DNA of 64,000 nucleotides from NCBI GenBank assembly GCA_009760855.2, contig WPIO01000301.1, positions 1 through 64,000 on the forward strand. Direction: 5' to 3'. The stretch is from Cristatella mucedo (lineage: Eukaryota; Bryozoa; Phylactolaemata; Cristatellidae). Made by a program: the position numbers and the translations under genes. Below are positions 60,556-64,000 of this stretch, piece by piece (positions within the stretch are counted from its first letter, which is position 1; the number at the start of each line of letters is the position of its first letter). The notes under the pieces are model-generated. The model saw nothing but the letters and a program-made list of their open reading frames with translations, had not been told where the DNA came from and did not search any database.

Positions 60556-62100
60556 AATAATAATAATAATGCACTTAATAAAACGCCATCGGAGAACTAA
60601 ATCTCTGTCCAGGTGCTTTAGATTTGCTGCAAAGGGAAACGATATTAAATGGTGAGTAAAATCAAGCTTGCTAAACAAGCAAATTTAATAACATGGTTAG
60701 GGGTGACATGCACAAGGTCAGCATGCAAATGTGGTTTGTGGCAGCATGCACAGTGTCAGCACGCATAAGCACGTGAAGGACGAATCACAGGGACCCACTA
60801 AATGCTGTCATAAATAGGTGTGTTTTTAAAATAAATTCGTTTTAAATGTGGTCAGGTCAGGGGATGTTCTGACGCAGGTCGGGAGGGAGTTACAGGCATT
60901 GGGAGCATACGAACTAAATGCCCGGTCTTTAAAGGATTGGAGGTTTGTACAGGGTAATTGTAGACTGTTGGATTCTGAAAAGCAGGTGGTACGAAGCTTG
61001 GCCTGATGGGGGAGTATATCTAAGAGATAGGCTGGAGCCAAAGAATGAAGTGACCTAAAAGCGAGTGACAAAACCTTGAAGTAAATCCGTTGCTTGACTG
61101 GAAGCCAGTGCAGGTCGGCGAAAAGTGGAGTAAAGTGGCTACTGCGACGCTCACGACAGACAAGCCTAGCTACAAAGTCTTGCACCAGCTGCTATCGCCA
61201 GATCGCCCACATGCTGGTAGGCGAGCGAGCAGTGAATTGCAGAAGTCGAGACGGGATGTCACGAATGCATGGACCAACTTAGATGTGGTATCCTTATCTA
61301 AACAAGCCTGAATTTCAGCAATGTTATAAAGCTGAAAATAGGCGGATTTGACTGTGGAGCTGATATGGTCGTCTAACGAGAGGTCCCTTTGGAATATGAC
61401 ACCTAGATTTCGAGCTGATTCAACAGGAGATATGCTGGCAGAGCCAATTTTGAGCGTCAGCCTTTCCAATTTTTGAATCACACTGGGTTTGTCCATAACT
61501 AGTAAGTTAGTTTTATCGTCATTTAGTTTTAGAAAATTTGCTGCCATTAACGTGCTGATGTCATCAATGCATGCAGCTAGTGAGTTGAGAGAATTTGAGG
61601 TGCTCGAAAGCTGGGAGGGATCAAAGCAAAGGTACAAATGAGTGTCATCCGCATAGAAGTGAAAGCCTAGATTGTTCTTGGCAATCACATCAGCAAGAGG
61701 CAGAGTATAAACCGTGAAAAGAACCGGACGTAGCCCAGAGCCCTGAGGTACGCCTTATTTCTGAGGTAAATCAGACGATCTTTGTCCATTCACGTCAATA
61801 CTCTGGAGTCTCCCATTGAGATACTTCCTGAACCACTGCAGAGCAGCGCCAGTGATGCCCTGGCAAGATGAGAGGCGCTATAGAAGAACTTTGTGAATGA
61901 TGGTATCAAAAGCTGCCAAAAGATCGAGCAAAACGAGCAGAGACACGCTACTTATGTCTGCATTCCTAAGTAGGTCGTTGGATACCCTAAGCAATGCCGA
62001 CTCTGTGGCGCCATTAGCTCTAAAGCCAGACCTCGGCCTTTTTTAGTGCAAGGGTGTGTGAGGTTTCGATATACGAGGTTTAGCTGGGTCCGCCACGACG
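60556..62100 (-). mobile_element. LINE A copy, RT and 3' UTR (well preserved)
   Basis: The tail (AATAATAATAATAATGCAC) is at 60556-60575. Minus frames 61170-61688 (172 codons) and 60826-61185 (119 codons) cover YADDTHLYLCFDPSQ (YADD at about 61655-61644), LNDDKTNLLVMDKPSVIQKL, NLGVIFQRDLSLDDHISS and LPVKQRIYFKVLSLAFRSLH. A frameshift near 61190 separates them. The RT N-terminal palm continues in reverse to about 62100, where the element is truncated. Confidence 0.9.
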
Positions 62101-62269
62101 AAGGGAGCTAGATGACTGTTCACTAATATCTCTTAATATAATCCAGTCATTATAACTGTAGGATATAGTGACCGATTTTTTTCCCAAATGAAATCAACCA
62201 ATATTCTTTAAATGGACAGAATGTTTTGGGAGGAAGTTTATCAAAAGCACGTAACACGGTTCTTGTTAC

Positions 62270-62500
62270 TTGAGCCGTATGGGCTCACTGGGTAAGGTGG
62301 TTGCTTCTCACGACCACGGCCCTCAGCACCGAGGTTGTGGGTTCGAATCCTGAGCTGGGTGCAGGGTGTGTTATATTGCTGGGTGCGGCTTGGCTTGAAA
62401 CTTCTTAGCTGCCCCGAGGGTTAGACTTTGCTCATCGTGATGAGTCCACGACGAGCAAGCTGTTACTCCAATAATGTGCCATTTAGCTCACTCTTGACTT
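62270..62500 (+). mobile_element. tRNA-derived SINE, variant body
   Basis: The head GAGCCGTATGGGCTCACTGG and the B box GTGGGTTCGAATCCTGAGC are like SINE A. The body differs (CTGGGTGCGGCTTGGCTTGA and CTGCCCCGAGGGTTAGAC) and includes a hairpin GCTCATCGTG...CACGACGAGC near 62433-62458. I infer a related SINE subfamily with a different tail. Confidence 0.7.
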
Positions 62501-62767
62501 ACGGTTTGTAGGTTTTTTTGCTGCCGATAGCTCAGTAGGGCTAGCCGAAGATTGAAAGGGGTTTATGGTTGAGTAAAAGATGGACAGCAGATAAATTGAT
62601 GATTAGTGGGAATATAAAGGTTATTGTAAGCGGACTGTAGTTTTGAGGAGCGTATTCCCATGACAGGTTCCACACAATTAAAGCGAAATACAGCAACAGA
62701 CTCCTGGAAGTATTTTTAGATGCCAACCACTGACTTGCAGAGCTTAAAATGCCTAGATGATTCTAAG

Positions 62768-62833
62768 GTATATATATATATAATACTATATATATATATA
62801 TATATATAATCTATATATAATATATATATAATC

Positions 62834-62882
<49 letters not shown>
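62768..62882. repeat. TA microsatellite
   Basis: (TA)n with repeated TATAATCTATA interruptions. Confidence 0.95.
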
Positions 62883-62886
<4 letters not shown>

Positions 62887-63294
62887 GTATATTGAATTAT
62901 GACCAAAGTGGACTCAGTGATGGTAATTAACTACCCATGGAAAGACTATGCGGCTGCTTGTGTAAAAAAAGGCCACTGTTGGGAGTAAGTGTACTTCTTT
63001 CGTCATTTACATTTGCATCGTTTGCAATCGCTCATAAATAAGTAGTTCGGGTAATAGCAAAATTAGCGTGAAAATACATTTCATTGAAGAAATATCGCAA
63101 GAAACATTATTTATAGGTATTTTACCATATTATTAAAATGCAATCCTATATTGAAAAAATTTCCCTTCTTTAAATTAAATTATTGCTCTAACATTGTATT
63201 GGCAGCTGCAATATCTTGAAACGGTCATACCTGGCAAGCATTTTCGGTAATAGGCAAAAGAGACCTGCTGTATTAATTTACAAAAACTGTCGAC

Positions 63295-63491
63295 ATACCT
63301 TCTATAAAGTCATCAAATGACATATGCGTAAACTGATACCACTGTAGTTTCAACAAACGGAAGTTTTTCATTTCTGTGACAACTACAAAGAATTGGTTAC
63401 AATTCAAAATTGCGAGCGCCACAATTTCCCCTGCCTGTATTGAGCAATTTACAAGCGTAGCAGGTTTAATAAATAAACTAAAAATTGCCAT
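63295..63491 (-). CDS. Possible single exon, unidentified
   Basis: The minus frame contains EIVALAILNCNQFFVVVTEM followed by KNFRLLKLQWYQFTHMSF and DDFIEG. It runs into a good splice-donor match (GAAG|GTATGT on the minus strand, about 63296). An upstream acceptor might be CAATACAGGCAG near 63430, but the pyrimidine tract is poor. The mix of a hydrophobic stretch and a basic/aromatic stretch could suit a membrane protein loop. I do not recognise a family, and chance remains likely. Confidence 0.2.
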
Positions 63492-64000
63492 TTGCTATTT
63501 CAATTATCTAGCCTTTAGAAGATAAATGGTCATGTTTGCATGTAGCACAAGCCTGCCCCTTTACGGCAGGAATGGCCCAAATATTGTTGCTACTAGCACA
63601 ATAATTGCTTTGATCAGTGACGAGTTGCTGTTTCCATCAGAGAAGACGACACTTTTTTTCAAATCGACATGCGAACCTTTGTATGTGAGAATTTATACTT
63701 TTCGAAGCAAACGACGCTACAGATTGGTTTTCTAGGAATACATATACGCTTGGGTTCAGTCCTATGGAAAAGGAACGTTACTGTATCGAAAAACAAAATT
63801 TTCTAATACAGGCTTAAAGAATCCTCTATGCCATTGAGAAAGAAGGAACCCATAGTTATAGGGGGAACCTCTGGTAGGTCCGTCGTTCCCTTAGTTACAC
63901 CAATGAAGCTAGGATATGGGCCATACTTTCCATTCTCAGCTCAATGCGTAACGATGCTGTGTCTTTTAAACCTTAGTAAAACTGTTGTTTCTAATAAACA

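Larger units (their letters stand above)
62501..64000. other. Anonymous sequence with a TA array and a possible exon
   Basis: A (TA)n array lies at 62770-62882. A possible minus-strand exon at 63295-63450 is listed separately. Otherwise nothing recognisable. The plus frame 63526-63735 has no motif. Confidence 0.35.

Noticed and set aside
62420-62465. Hammerhead-ribozyme-like TGATGAGTCC...GACGA in the SINE
   Set aside because: The core C before TGATGA is G, and the GAAA core is replaced by GAGCAA. A simple hairpin explains the sequence.

Overview
The window looks like repeat-dense, AT-rich, intron/intergenic-type DNA from an animal nuclear genome, probably an invertebrate. The reasons are many decayed LINE retrotransposons of the CR1/L2/Jockey type (endonuclease plus reverse transcriptase), tRNA-derived SINEs, long AT microsatellites, and no compact operon-like coding. 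I cannot name the species. No intact protein-coding host gene is visible. Two short stretches (about 15.1 kb and 63.3 kb, both minus strand) could be single exons, but the support is weak.

Layout. 0-1.5 kb: a degenerate CCCTAAA-like tract, a GGGGGAAATGTCC-like G-rich block, unassigned GC-richer sequence and a LINE A 3' scrap. 1.55-14.76 kb: a very large imperfect inverted repeat. The left arm (about 1.55-8.10 kb) and right arm (about 9.03-14.76 kb) carry the same modules in mirror order around a 0.9 kb microsatellite-bounded spacer. From the outside in, the modules are a unique tail, LINE A, a tRNA-SINE, a LINE C reverse-transcriptase relic, and a GC-rich module M1. 17.06-19.33 kb: a third, direct-orientation copy of the same module series that lacks LINE A and LINE B. 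21.3-31 kb: SINEs and decayed LINE A copies. 31-37 kb: mostly anonymous AT-rich DNA with a SINE and a GC-rich tandem repeat at 34.4-35.0 kb. 37.3-43.9 kb: a second degenerate telomere-like/G-rich composite, LINE A and LINE B fragments, and a perfect 37-bp inverted repeat. 44.9-48.5 kb: the longest LINE A copy, with endonuclease and reverse transcriptase, both broken. 48.5-57.4 kb: LINE B copies, a SINE and anonymous DNA. 57.4-62.1 kb: a 94-bp direct repeat pair, two better-preserved LINE A copies and a near-perfect hairpin. 62.1-64 kb: a SINE, a TA array and a possible exon.

How the parts relate. LINE A is the dominant autonomous family. Its 3' end has a conserved tail (about 40 bp around 'GAGAGATTAAGTTCTCTGAG', then TTA repeats). 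A tRNA-headed SINE (SINE B) ends in nearly the same tail, so LINE A machinery probably mobilised it. LINE B is a second CR1/L2-like family with a different 3' end. Indels private to one arm account for the shifting offsets between the arms of the large inverted repeat, so the inversion-duplication predates them. Small, nearly loopless fold-backs (2659-2700, 47253-47306, 58010-58068, 60121-60198) recur and three of them lie in LINE A sequence. I take the recurrent inverted duplication, at scales from 42 bp to 13 kb, as the most notable property of the window.
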